Shown here piece after piece: positions 9,263 to 18,215 of a DNA stretch of 64,000 nucleotides (position 1 is the stretch's first letter; each line of letters begins with the position of its first letter). The position numbers and the translations under genes are program-made. Under the pieces are notes generated by a model. It was not told the origin of the DNA, made no database searches, and saw only the letters and a list, made by a program, of their open reading frames with translations. The DNA is from Kribbella sp. NBC_00382 (GTDB taxonomy: Bacteria; Actinomycetota; Actinomycetes; Propionibacteriales; Kribbellaceae): positions 5,642,001-5,706,000 of the forward strand of contig NZ_CP107954.1 in the NCBI RefSeq assembly GCF_036067295.1, given 5' to 3'.

Positions 9263-10246
9263 ATGCAACGGATCCTGGATCGTCTTGTCGAAGCCGGTGC
9301 CACCGGCGTACTGATGCACTACCGCGGCCAAGGCCGCGAGTGGCGCGGCTCAGCCGGGATTGCCGACCTCGAGTCCCGTCAACCGGTCGACCCCGACGGC
9401 TGGTTCCGGATCGGCAGCGTCACCAAGACCTTCACCGCGACGGTCGTCCTGTCGCTCGTCGCCGAGGGCCTGGTCGACCTCGATCAGCCCATCGAGCACT
9501 GGCTGCCCGGCGTCGTACCGTCCGGCGACGGCATCAGCGTCCGCCGTCTCCTCAACCACACGAGCGGCCTCTACAACTACACCAACGACCTCCCCGACTC
9601 GGCGCGGATCGTGCGAGAGCGCTTCGACCACTGGGAGCCGCAGCGGGCGTTGGGCCTGGCGTTCGCGCACGAGCCGCTCTTCGCGCCGGGCGCGGAGTGG
9701 TCGTACTCGAACACCAACTACACACTGCTCGGTCTGCTGATCGAGGCGGTCACCGGCGGCTCGTACGCCGCGGCTGTGCGAGCAAGGGTGCTGGAGCCCT
9801 TGGACCTCGGCCGGACCAAGGTCCCCGGCGACGAGCCAGAACTGCCCGAGCCGCATGCGCACGGCTATCTACTGGTCGACGACGAGTCCGTTGATCTGGA
9901 CGAGCTGAATCCATCGCAGGCCTGGGCGGCCGGCGGACTCATCTCGACCGCCGCCGACCTCAACAAGTTCTTCGCCGAGCTGCTGGCCGGTGAGTTGCTT
10001 CCTCCGGAACAGCTCGAGTCCATGCTCACCACAGTCGGCGACTACGGCCTCGGAATCGGGCGGAGGCAGTTGGCCGACGGGACGGTGCTCTGGGGGCACA
10101 ACGGCGGGATCTTCGGGTATCTGACCAGCAGCTTCCACAGCCGCGGCGCCGACCGTCAGTGCACGATGTCGCGCACGACGGTCGACGCCGGATCACCCGA
10201 TGGGGACGACCTGGTGGCCGAGATCTTCCTGTCAGGGCTGGACTAG
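9263..10246 (+). CDS. Serine hydrolase (class C beta-lactamase-like)
   Basis: This 327-residue protein carries SVTKTF (SxxK), YSNTNYT (YxN) and HNGGIFGY (the HxG/KTG equivalent). It lacks a signal peptide. Its central part is strikingly like the secreted hydrolase at 27395-28624 (shared YSNTNYT and PHAHGY blocks), so the two are paralogues with different locations. TAGGGT at 9250-9255 could be either a -10 box 7 nt before the ATG or part of a weak ribosome binding site. The 3' end overlaps the convergent amylopullulanase by 15 bp. Substrate unknown: D-Ala-D-Ala peptide or ester. Confidence 0.9.
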   Translation: MQRILDRLVEAGATGVLMHYRGQGREWRGSAGIADLESRQPVDPDGWFRIGSVTKTFTATVVLSLVAEGLVDLDQPIEHWLPGVVPSGDGISVRRLLNHTSGLYNYTNDLPDSARIVRERFDHWEPQRALGLAFAHEPLFAPGAEWSYSNTNYTLLGLLIEAVTGGSYAAAVRARVLEPLDLGRTKVPGDEPELPEPHAHGYLLVDDESVDLDELNPSQAWAAGGLISTAADLNKFFAELLAGELLPPEQLESMLTTVGDYGLGIGRRQLADGTVLWGHNGGIFGYLTSSFHSRGADRQCTMSRTTVDAGSPDGDDLVAEIFLSGLD

Positions 10247-13200
10247 TACTGCGACCGTCCGGGCCGGGACGGTTGCCGTGCCGGTCGCCGCGGTCCAGGT
10301 GGTTTGTTTGACGGTGGCATCCGAGCCGGCGGCTTGGACGGGGGAGAGGGACAGGTTCGCCCCGGTCAGCCCCGGGAGTTGCTGGGTGACTGGTGAGCCG
10401 GTGGTGTTGAAGACGACGACCAGGCCCTTCAAAGCCGGGTCGACGTTCGGGCCGACGGTGTCGTCGATGCGCATGACGACCACGCCCGGCTTGGCGGCCG
10501 GGGTGCCGCTCAGCGGATAAGAGAGCTTCTGGTTGATGAGGTCCGCGGAGCCCAGCCGGAACAGCGGTGTGGAGAAGCGGAGTTTCAAGAGATCAGCCGC
10601 GGCCGCGCTGGCCGTGGTCACGTCGGCCTGGGAAGGCTTCAGTGCGGGGTTGGCCAGGAGCGGCTTCATGAAGGGCCACTTGGCTTCGTTGTCCGCCTTC
10701 GGGGGCAGGCCGTGGCCGAAGCCGTTGTCCGCGCCCGTCCAGTCGAGGGTGTTGAACCAGTCGCCCGAGTCGTAGGAGTTGCGGTCGAGCGACTTGCTGC
10801 GCAGCAGGTCCGCGCCCGCATGCCAGAACGACGGTGTCTGGGCCAACGCGGTCGTTGCCAGCGACAACGTGTTCATCCGGACCCGGTCGGCCATCGGCAG
10901 CGTCGCGGGCAGCTTGTAGGTTAGCGAGTCCCACAACGTTTCGTTGTCATGGGCATCGACATAGCTGATCACCTCGACCGGCTGATCGGCGTACCCGGCG
11001 GGTGAGCCGTTGTAGTCCACCCCATCACCCCGTACTTCGGTCCCGCTGTCGGCCGAGCGGAAGGTGAACGACCGGAGGTTGCCCGCCAGCCCGAGCTGGA
11101 CCAGGTCGGTGTCATGCGCGAGGCGCTTGGCCTGCTCGGCCGGTGTGCCGTTGATCGGAGCGCCGTTCGGGTCGCTCGCCGCACCGGAGCCGAAGCCCTG
11201 CACCCGTGGGTCGTCGTCGAACGGGCCGCCACCGCGGACCGCGTCGCGCATCCGGTCGGAGAAGGTGCCGATCCCGGTACCACCGAGGTTGCCCTGCGAC
11301 GCCTGCACGAAGAGCGCGTTGTTCGCGACCTCGCCAAAGTTCCAGCCCTCGCCGTACAGGTAAATCTTCTTGCCGTCGACTCCGTCCTTGGCCAGGGTCA
11401 GCTTGTCCAGGGCCGCTCGGACGTTGAGCAGATTCGCCTTGCTGTGGTGGCCCATCAGGTCGAAGCGGAAGCCGTCGACGTGGTAGTTGCGGGCCCAGCT
11501 CACGGTGCTGTCCACCATGATCTTCTCCGCCATCGCGTGCTCGGTGGCGATGTTGCTGCAGCACGTCGACGTCTCCACGCCACCGGTCTTGTTCAGCCGC
11601 TGGTAGTAGCCAGGGACCACCTTGTCCAAGATGGACGTCGGCGCCTGACCGGCGGCCGGCGTGTGGTTGTAGACCTGATCAAGCACCACGCGCAGCCCGG
11701 ACTTGTGCAGCCCGCCGACCATCGTCCGGAACTCGGAGACTCGCGAGATCCCGTCCTTCGCCGTCGCGTACGACCCCTCGGGCGCGAGCCAGTGGTACGG
11801 GTCGTAGCCCCAGTTGAATCCGTCCTTCGCGGCGACAGCGGTCACACACGCCTGCTGCTGGTCCGAGTCGGCCGGATAGGACTTGAGGTCGCAGGCCGGC
11901 GTCTGCTGCCCGGTCTCGGGGATCGAGGCGATGTCGAACGTCGGCAGCAGGTGCACCGTGTTCAACCCGGCCCGGGCGAGCGACCGGAGGTGCTTGGTGC
12001 CGTCACCTTCGTCCGCGAACGCCAGGTACGTCCCGCGATGAGCCGCCGGCACGGACGTGTCGTTGATCGAGAAGTCCCGCACGTGCAGCTCGTAGATCGT
12101 CGAGTCGACCGCCCGGGCCAGCTTCGGCGACGGCGTACTGGTCCACAGCGCAGGCTTGCCTGCCTGAGCTTCGAGATTCACCGCCACCGAGTACTCCGAA
12201 TCGGTGCTGAGCGCAACGGAGTACGGATCGGTGACGACGTTCGTCTCCACCTTGCCCGTGCTTGGCGCATACACCTGCACCTCGAACCGGTAGAGCGAGT
12301 TCTCCCAGGTCCGCCGCCCGTCAGCGGTCCACGAACCATCCGTGTTGCGCTGCATCGCGATCCGCTGGGACCCGAGCAGCAGCGTCACGTTCTGCGCCGT
12401 CGGAGCCCACAGGTTGAACTGCGGAGTTCCACCCCGCCAGACCACGCCGTACGAGCGGTCCGCCGCAGCGCCGTACAGATCATCCAGTACTCCGGGGATC
12501 TGCACGCCCGTTGCGTCGAGCAACCGTCCGGCATCGTCGTACTGCGCCAGCCCGAGCTGCCCGGTGAGGATCTTCTTCGCGTCGCCGTGATCCAACCTCA
12601 GTGCGACGTACCCGGCCAGCGCTGGGAACTTCGCGAGCACCTTCGGGGGAATGCCCTTGGCGTCGACAGTCAGTCCGGCAGAGGTGCCGCCGATGTCGTC
12701 GGCGTCCACCGCGAGCGACCCGGTAGGCGACCAGTGCAGCCGCCAGCGCGACCGCTCCGGGTGTGCGACCGGCGGTACCGCGAGCAGGTTCTTGCCGAGC
12801 CAGTACGCTTTGGCCTGCTTGAGATCCGGCTGCGCGCCGGGCTTGGAGGTCGTCACCGTGAGCACGTGGGTCGCGAGGACGTACGAGAACGTGACGACCA
12901 GTCCGTCGCCGGGAACGGTGATCGGGATGTTGGCTCCGGTCGGGCTGCCCCCGGCGCCGTAGCTCTCGTCCCACGAAAGGCCGTGTGCGACCTTGGCCTC
13001 ATAGCTGCCTGCTCCGATCTTGCTCGTCGACCAGGTGAAGGTACCGTCGCCGTCCTGATCGGTCAGCCAGGGACGCATGCAGTCCGGCGACCAGTCGGCC
13101 GGGCAGCCGAGCTCGGACTGGAACGACCCCGGCACGGTGACGATCGGGCCTTCGGCGGTCGAGGTGACGAAATGCCGTCCGTGCTCGTAGTAGAAGGTGA

Positions 13201-15964
13201 CCGGGGTCGCCGGGGCGGTGTAGGAGATGTTGCCGCCATTGAGATTGCCGCCGGCGCCGTAGTTCTCGTCCCACGTCTTGTTGATGGCTGCCTTGTACGC
13301 GTGCTCGCCGGCCGGGATCGTGTAGGTGCCCTTCCAGACCTGGTCCTTCGGGTCCAGCGTCAGTTGCGCCTGGTCGCAGTCGGGCGACCAGTCCGCGGCA
13401 CAACCCATCTCGCTGTTGTGATCACCCGGCACGCTGACGTTGGCCGGCTGCGACACGGGGTCCTGGCCGCCTCCACCGCTCGGCGGCGCTGGGGCGTCCC
13501 CGACGATTCCGTACGAGCCTGACACCGAGTAGTTGCCCGAGGCGTCCTTCAGGACTGCCCGGTACTCGAGCATGGTGCCCTTGGGGAGCTTGCTGACGTC
13601 GTGGAACACCCGGTACGGCGCGTTGTCGTCGGTCCCGAGGCGCTGCCAAGCCGTAGTACCGACTGGGCGGTAGCCGAAGGTCACCGTGACCGGGGTGTTC
13701 GCCGGGACGGCCGCTGCGATCTCTGCGCGGCCGCTGACCACTGCACCCGGCTCAGGCGAGCTCATGTACACCGGGGGAGCTGCGTGCCGGCGGGGGAGCT
13801 GCTCGGTCGCCTTGTAGACGTAGACCGACAGCGGAGGCACCGTAGCGACTACACGGCCTTCCTCATCGGCCCGGAGCTGCTGGCCGCCACCGTAGATCCA
13901 CCTGAAGCGGCCGTTCTCCATGTACGTCGGGATCGTCGCCGTCTTAGCCGTCGTGGCGTTGTTGGCGATCACCAGGTACTCCGTGTTGTCCTTCCCGAAC
14001 CGGCTGAAGGCGTAGAGCCCGCCGGTGTTGGAGGAGTAGCGGTGTACCTGGGTACCGTCGGCCAGCGTCGGGTACTTCGCCCGCAGCTCGGCCAGCCCCG
14101 CGATGTGCTTGTACATCGGGGAGTTGGTGTTGAAGCTGTCCTTGCTGCCGATCGTGGAGGTACCGGTGCCGTCCACGACCTCGTCGTCGGTGTAGTCGGC
14201 GGTCTTGGTCGCGAACATGTCCTGCCGCGCGTCCTTGTCGCCGCCCGGACCGGTGAAGCCCTGCTCGTCGCCGTAGTAGATCACCGGCTGGCCGCGGGTG
14301 AGGTACATCAGCGAGTGGGCCAGCTCGTCGCGCTTGAGGAGTTCGTTGCCATTGGCACCGGATTGCTTGATGAAGGTACCGACCCGGCCCATGTCGTGGT
14401 TGCCGAGGAAGGTCGGCAGTTGGTAGGCGTTCGAGTCGGCGTCGGTGTAGTAGTCGTCGTTCGCGTAGAGGTCGCGCAGCTTCGTGCTCGGGTCGCCCTT
14501 CGCGAAGGCGACCGCGTTCTGCTGGAACCCGAAGTCGAGGGTCGCCTGCAGCGCGCCGGCCGTCGTGTACGTCGACATGAACTTCGGATCGGCGTCGTAG
14601 ACCTCGCCGAACATGAAGAAGTTCTTGGTGCCCTTCGCCTTGGCCGCCTCGAGGATCTTCGGCGAGAACTTCTGCCAGAACTCCAGGTTGACGTGCTTGA
14701 CGGTGTCGATCCGGAAGCCGTCGATGCCCAGCTCGGCCCAGGTCTTGTAGACGTCGATCATCCCGTCGCGAACCTTCGGCTGCTCGGTGAACAGGTCGTC
14801 CAGCCCGACGAAGTCGCCGTACTCCGCGGACTCGCCGGCGAAGGTCGAGTCGCCGCGGTTGTGGTAGAGCGTGGGGTCGTTCAGCCAGGCCGGCTGCTTG
14901 ACCGTCGCGTCCGCCGGGGTCTTGAAGATCGGCACGTTCGGGAAGGACGTCTGTGCGTCCAGCGGCGGGAAAGTGTCGGTGCCGGCGTACAGCTTGTCGT
15001 CGAAGACGTTGCCATTGGCATCCTTGTAGGGCGACGTCGACTTCGGGATGTAGCCGTACTGGCCGGACTGGTAGGCGATCACGTCGGCGGTGTGGTTGGT
15101 GATGATGTCGAAGAAGACCTTCATCCCCTTCTTGTGCGCCAGCGTGATCAGCTGCTGCATGTCGGCGTTGGTGCCGAGGTGCGGGTCGATCTGGGTGAAG
15201 TCGGTGATCCAGTAGCCGTGGTAGCCGGCGCTCACGTTCGCGCCCTCGCCCTGGACCGGCCGGTTCTTGAACGACGGGGTCAGCCAGATGGACGTCGTAC
15301 CGAGGGACTTGATGTAGTCGAGCTTCTGCATCACGCCGGCCAGGTCGCCACCGTGGTAGAAACCCTTGTCCGTCGGGTCCAGGCCCGTGGTCAGCCGATC
15401 GCCGGTGAGGCCGCCGGAGTCGTTCGCCTTGTTGCCGTTCGCGAACCGGTCGGCCATCAGGAAGTAGAAGCGTTCCTTGGTGAGGTCCTGCCGCAGACTC
15501 GGCGACGCCAGCGCCTTATCGGCAGCCGTGACTGCAGAGCCGGCCAGCACGACAGGCTTCATCGAGACGACGTGGCTCGTGTCGTCGTAGCTGAACTCGA
15601 CCTTGGCGGGCCCTTCCAGCCGCAGCGGGATGTTGGCGCCGTTGAGCACGCCGCCGGCGCCGTAGTTCTCGTCCCAGGCACCGTTGACGGTCACCTTGAA
15701 CTCGTAGCTGCCTGCCGGGACGTCGAACACCTTCGTGTACGGCGCGGCGACTCCCAGACTGGTCGCGGCACAGCCCGGATCCCAGTCGCCTGGACAGCCC
15801 AGCTCGCTCTGCAGGGAACCGGCGACCGTGATCACCCGTTGCGCCTGTGCCGTCGCCTGTTGTGTCGCCGTCTGATGTGCAGTCGCGGTCGACGCTGTCC
15901 CCAGCCCCAGCGCGATCACCGCCGCCACTGTCACGCCTGCAGTCCATCGCCTGAAACCACGCAT
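10232..15964 (-). CDS. Secreted amylopullulanase with two GH13 catalytic modules
   Basis: The 1910-residue product starts with a signal peptide (MRGFRRW..., hydrophobic core, AHQ cleavage area). Three copies of a roughly 90-residue starch-binding-like module follow, each with SELGCPxDW and DExYGAGG motifs: one at the N-terminus and two between the catalytic parts. The first GH13 module shows DGFRID (nucleophile about Asp419), MFGEVYD (about Glu454) and GNHDMGR (about Asp524). The second, a pullulanase-type GH13 with its own beta domain, shows VDGFRFD (about Asp1502), YGEGW (about Glu1539) and DAHDNE (about Asp1673). It should cut alpha-1,4 and alpha-1,6 bonds outside the cell. GGGAGGGG precedes the ATG. 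An open frame continues upstream to 16669 but only as the antisense-phase shadow of the sirtuin gene. Confidence 0.93.
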   Translation of the reverse strand: MRGFRRWTAGVTVAAVIALGLGTASTATAHQTATQQATAQAQRVITVAGSLQSELGCPGDWDPGCAATSLGVAAPYTKVFDVPAGSYEFKVTVNGAWDENYGAGGVLNGANIPLRLEGPAKVEFSYDDTSHVVSMKPVVLAGSAVTAADKALASPSLRQDLTKERFYFLMADRFANGNKANDSGGLTGDRLTTGLDPTDKGFYHGGDLAGVMQKLDYIKSLGTTSIWLTPSFKNRPVQGEGANVSAGYHGYWITDFTQIDPHLGTNADMQQLITLAHKKGMKVFFDIITNHTADVIAYQSGQYGYIPKSTSPYKDANGNVFDDKLYAGTDTFPPLDAQTSFPNVPIFKTPADATVKQPAWLNDPTLYHNRGDSTFAGESAEYGDFVGLDDLFTEQPKVRDGMIDVYKTWAELGIDGFRIDTVKHVNLEFWQKFSPKILEAAKAKGTKNFFMFGEVYDADPKFMSTYTTAGALQATLDFGFQQNAVAFAKGDPSTKLRDLYANDDYYTDADSNAYQLPTFLGNHDMGRVGTFIKQSGANGNELLKRDELAHSLMYLTRGQPVIYYGDEQGFTGPGGDKDARQDMFATKTADYTDDEVVDGTGTSTIGSKDSFNTNSPMYKHIAGLAELRAKYPTLADGTQVHRYSSNTGGLYAFSRFGKDNTEYLVIANNATTAKTATIPTYMENGRFRWIYGGGQQLRADEEGRVVATVPPLSVYVYKATEQLPRRHAAPPVYMSSPEPGAVVSGRAEIAAAVPANTPVTVTFGYRPVGTTAWQRLGTDDNAPYRVFHDVSKLPKGTMLEYRAVLKDASGNYSVSGSYGIVGDAPAPPSGGGGQDPVSQPANVSVPGDHNSEMGCAADWSPDCDQAQLTLDPKDQVWKGTYTIPAGEHAYKAAINKTWDENYGAGGNLNGGNISYTAPATPVTFYYEHGRHFVTSTAEGPIVTVPGSFQSELGCPADWSPDCMRPWLTDQDGDGTFTWSTSKIGAGSYEAKVAHGLSWDESYGAGGSPTGANIPITVPGDGLVVTFSYVLATHVLTVTTSKPGAQPDLKQAKAYWLGKNLLAVPPVAHPERSRWRLHWSPTGSLAVDADDIGGTSAGLTVDAKGIPPKVLAKFPALAGYVALRLDHGDAKKILTGQLGLAQYDDAGRLLDATGVQIPGVLDDLYGAAADRSYGVVWRGGTPQFNLWAPTAQNVTLLLGSQRIAMQRNTDGSWTADGRRTWENSLYRFEVQVYAPSTGKVETNVVTDPYSVALSTDSEYSVAVNLEAQAGKPALWTSTPSPKLARAVDSTIYELHVRDFSINDTSVPAAHRGTYLAFADEGDGTKHLRSLARAGLNTVHLLPTFDIASIPETGQQTPACDLKSYPADSDQQQACVTAVAAKDGFNWGYDPYHWLAPEGSYATAKDGISRVSEFRTMVGGLHKSGLRVVLDQVYNHTPAAGQAPTSILDKVVPGYYQRLNKTGGVETSTCCSNIATEHAMAEKIMVDSTVSWARNYHVDGFRFDLMGHHSKANLLNVRAALDKLTLAKDGVDGKKIYLYGEGWNFGEVANNALFVQASQGNLGGTGIGTFSDRMRDAVRGGGPFDDDPRVQGFGSGAASDPNGAPINGTPAEQAKRLAHDTDLVQLGLAGNLRSFTFRSADSGTEVRGDGVDYNGSPAGYADQPVEVISYVDAHDNETLWDSLTYKLPATLPMADRVRMNTLSLATTALAQTPSFWHAGADLLRSKSLDRNSYDSGDWFNTLDWTGADNGFGHGLPPKADNEAKWPFMKPLLANPALKPSQADVTTASAAAADLLKLRFSTPLFRLGSADLINQKLSYPLSGTPAAKPGVVVMRIDDTVGPNVDPALKGLVVVFNTTGSPVTQQLPGLTGANLSLSPVQAAGSDATVKQTTWTAATGTATVPARTVAVLVQP

Positions 15965-16047
15965 GTCGGTCCCCTCCCACGCCCATTGCGACCTGCCGGG
16001 GACGCTAACTCGCTCCCCAGCCCGAAGGAAGGCCTGGAAGGTCGCGG

Positions 16048-16770
16048 TCAGGTGACGAGGGCGGGGAGGGTTTCCTCGATCGGGGTGGTGAGGACGGCGG
16101 TGGCCTCTTCGTCGTACGGGGTGGGCTCGGCGTTGAGGATGATCAGGGGAATGCCTGCGCGGAGGGCCAGGTCGCAGAAGCCGGCGGCTGGGTAGACCTG
16201 CAGGGAGGTACCGATGGCCAGGAAGAGGTCGGCGGTTCGGGCGGCTGTCGAGGCGGCGTCGAGGACCGATTGGTCCAGGGACTGGCCGAAGGAGATGGTG
16301 GCGGATTTGAGGATGCCGCCACAGGCCTCGCAGGACGGATCGGGGTCGCCTGCCTCGAGGCGGGGGAGGACGTCGGCCATGGGGATGCGTCGTGCGCAGG
16401 TTAGGCAGCCGACGTACCAGACGGTGCCGTGGAGTTCGTGGACGGTTTTGGAGCCGGCCTTTTGGTGCAGGCCGTCGACGTTCTGGGTGATCAGGCCGGT
16501 GAGGCGGCCCTGGCGTTCGAGGTCGACCAGGGCGCGGTGGCCGGCGTTGGGCTCGGCGTCCCAGGCGGCGGCCATCCGGCGGAACTTCCACGCCTCGGCC
16601 CGGACCTCGGTCGAGGCGACGTACTCGTCGATGTCGAACATCGCCTGCGCGGCCGGATTCTTCGTCCACAGGCCCTGCGGACCGCGGAAGTCCGGGATTC
16701 CGGAGGCGGTGGAGATACCGGCACCGGTCAGTACGGCGATCCGCTGAGCCTTCGAGACGAGATCGGTCAC
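16048..16770 (-). CDS. Sirtuin NAD-dependent protein deacylase
   Basis: The 240-residue protein has the full sirtuin set: GAGIS and PDFRG for NAD binding, ITQNVDGLH with the catalytic His nearby (HELHG), a zinc ribbon with CLTC and CEAC, and the IGTSL and LNAE motifs. It removes acyl groups from lysines using NAD. GTG 16770 overlaps the stop of the acetyltransferase gene (GTGA), so both are made in a coupled way. This pairs a possible writer and eraser of protein acylation. A Cobb-type Y/R pair for desuccinylation was not identified, so deacetylation is the default guess. Confidence 0.93.
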   Translation of the reverse strand: MTDLVSKAQRIAVLTGAGISTASGIPDFRGPQGLWTKNPAAQAMFDIDEYVASTEVRAEAWKFRRMAAAWDAEPNAGHRALVDLERQGRLTGLITQNVDGLHQKAGSKTVHELHGTVWYVGCLTCARRIPMADVLPRLEAGDPDPSCEACGGILKSATISFGQSLDQSVLDAASTAARTADLFLAIGTSLQVYPAAGFCDLALRAGIPLIILNAEPTPYDEEATAVLTTPIEETLPALVT

Positions 16771-17327
16771 GCCCCCGAAGGTAGCGCCTTCCAGTCGGGA
16801 GCCACTACCGCCATCACGATCTCGTCGACCCACTCACCGTCCCAGCGCAGAGCGTCACGCTTGACGCCCTCGGTGACGAAACCAGCCTTCTCGTACGCCC
16901 GCTGAGCCCGCGGATTGAAGGAATACACGCCGAGCTCGATCCGATGCAGCCCGAGCTTCTCGATCCCGTACCCGACGATCAGCCGGGTCGCCTCGGTGCC
17001 CAGCCCGCGCCCCTGTCCCGCCGGTCCGATCAGGATCCGGAAGTTGCAGCTCTCATCCCCCGGACTCCACTCATTGAGCACCGCCTCGCCGACGACGGTG
17101 TTGCTCGCCCGATCGACGATCGCCAGATCCAGCCGATCCGTCTGCTCGCCCCTGGTCCGGTACCACTTCCGCGCCGCCTCTTCCCCGATCTCCCCACGAC
17201 TCCCGGTGAACCGCACCACCTCGGGATCGTCCATCGCAATCTGCATCGCCGGGTAGTCGTCCTCAGTCACCGGCCGCAGCTCGACCAGCTCACCAGTCAG
17301 CGTCGGCTTGAAGGAAAAGTCACTCAT
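16767..17327 (-). CDS. GNAT-family N-acetyltransferase (RimJ/RimL type)
   Basis: The 186-residue protein opens FKPTLTGELVELRPVTEDD and has the acetyl-CoA loop in GPAGQGRGLGTEA (Q/RxxGxG/A) followed by RIELGVYSFNPRAQRAYEKAGF, which is the RimJ/RimL signature. It acetylates an N-terminus or a small molecule using acetyl-CoA. The start ATG 17327 is the first that matches family N-termini. It ends in a 4-bp overlap with the sirtuin and is divergent from the lipoprotein gene 64 bp away, so the intergenic region holds two promoters. Confidence 0.9.
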   Translation of the reverse strand: MSDFSFKPTLTGELVELRPVTEDDYPAMQIAMDDPEVVRFTGSRGEIGEEAARKWYRTRGEQTDRLDLAIVDRASNTVVGEAVLNEWSPGDESCNFRILIGPAGQGRGLGTEATRLIVGYGIEKLGLHRIELGVYSFNPRAQRAYEKAGFVTEGVKRDALRWDGEWVDEIVMAVVAPDWKALPSGA

Positions 17328-17380
17328 GCCCGGAAGCTTGCCCGGCCCGAAAAGGATGGCCAACCCATTTCCCCAAGCCC

Positions 17381-17386
17381 TACCCT
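17381..17386 (+). promoter_or_regulatory. Leaderless-type -10 box (TACCCT) for the lipoprotein gene
   Basis: TACCCT fits the actinobacterial TAnnnT -10 consensus and ends 5 nt before the ATG at 17392. Transcription would start at or very near the ATG, and no ribosome binding site is present. No clear -35 box was seen. Confidence 0.5.
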
Positions 17387-17391
17387 GCGCC

Positions 17392-18006
17392 ATGACAGCT
17401 TTCGGGGCGCGACTACTCACAGCCGTCCTGCTGCTGTCCCTCGTCGCCTGCGATCCCGATCCCACGATCCCGCGATCGGATCAGGCCCAGCGGTCGAGCC
17501 CTACGCCGACGCTGCCAGTGATGTCTGGGACCGCACCGGCGACAGGTGGAGCGGCGATCCCCGCGGCGTCCGGTACGGCGAGCTGTGCCGACCCCAAGGG
17601 TGAGGTGAAGGGCGTCGACCTCACCTCGGTCCGGATCAGCGGGGACGGCCACCGGCTGACGATCGTCTTCCAGCTCGCGCGTGCGCTACCGGCGAACGGC
17701 TATCTGAGCCTCGCGGCCACCGGGTCCGCTGATCTGTCGGCCATCTACTTTCTGAGCCCGGACAAGTCCGGAAAGCTCAAGCAGTTCTACTGGGACTTCA
17801 ACCAGCCGCCCGTCTATGTGAACGACTTCCGGATCGTCGGCCCGACGATCACGCTGGTCTTCCCGGCCGAATCGATCAAGGGATTTCCGGTCCGCTGGGT
17901 CTGGCACGCGGCGGTCGGAGTCGTCCGAGCGGACTCAAGCAGAGTCGAGACCGACGCGTGCCCGGACGTCTCGAAGCAGATCGGGCTGAACAAGTTTCCC
18001 GGGTGA
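17392..18006 (+). CDS. Putative lipoprotein of unknown function
   Basis: The 204-residue product has a signal peptide ending in a lipobox (LLLSLVAC, Cys about residue 19), then a low-complexity Pro/Ser/Thr linker to about residue 70, then a roughly 125-residue beta-rich domain with a distinctive YFLSPDKSGKLKQFYWDF stretch. It should sit on the outer face of the membrane. No domain is recognised. The start is supported by the -10 box directly upstream. It is divergent from the GNAT gene and convergent with the TusA gene, which stops 2 bp away. Confidence 0.8.
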   Translation: MTAFGARLLTAVLLLSLVACDPDPTIPRSDQAQRSSPTPTLPVMSGTAPATGGAAIPAASGTASCADPKGEVKGVDLTSVRISGDGHRLTIVFQLARALPANGYLSLAATGSADLSAIYFLSPDKSGKLKQFYWDFNQPPVYVNDFRIVGPTITLVFPAESIKGFPVRWVWHAAVGVVRADSSRVETDACPDVSKQIGLNKFPG

Positions 18007-18008
18007 GG

Positions 18009-18215
18009 TCAGCTCAGGCGGCGTACGACGTACTTGTCGCCGGCCGCTGAGACGAGTTCCTGGGCGCGCATCCGGCACCAGGCGGGGATGTCGGTGGCGG
18101 CGGCTGGGTCGTCGGCCAGGACGGTGATGGTGTCGCCGATCTGGACGCTGGGGAACGCCTGGGCGAGCTTGATCACGGGGAGTGGGCAGAGCATGCCGCG
18201 GCAGTCGAGCGTCAC
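18009..18215 (-). CDS. TusA-like sulfur carrier protein
   Basis: This 68-residue protein is a TusA/SirA-fold sulfur carrier: LDCRGMLCPLPVIKL holds the CPxP motif whose Cys takes a persulfide. GTG 18215 overlaps the desulfurase stop (GTGA). The two are therefore produced together, and the desulfurase is the obvious sulfur donor. A longer open frame to 18557 only shadows the desulfurase gene. The acceptor is unknown: tRNA thiolation, molybdenum cofactor or a cytochrome-oxidase-related maturation are open. Confidence 0.9.
   Translation of the reverse strand: MTLDCRGMLCPLPVIKLAQAFPSVQIGDTITVLADDPAAATDIPAWCRMRAQELVSAAGDKYVVRRLS

Noticed and set aside
11114..16195. Very long forward frames opposite the amylopullulanase
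   Set aside because: They arise from high GC at third codon positions on the real strand; sequences are Arg/Val-rich without motifs.
15965..16669. An upstream extension of the amylopullulanase frame
   Set aside because: It overlaps the sirtuin gene and is Arg/Pro-rich shadow sequence; a signal peptide with a strong ribosome binding site starts at 15964.
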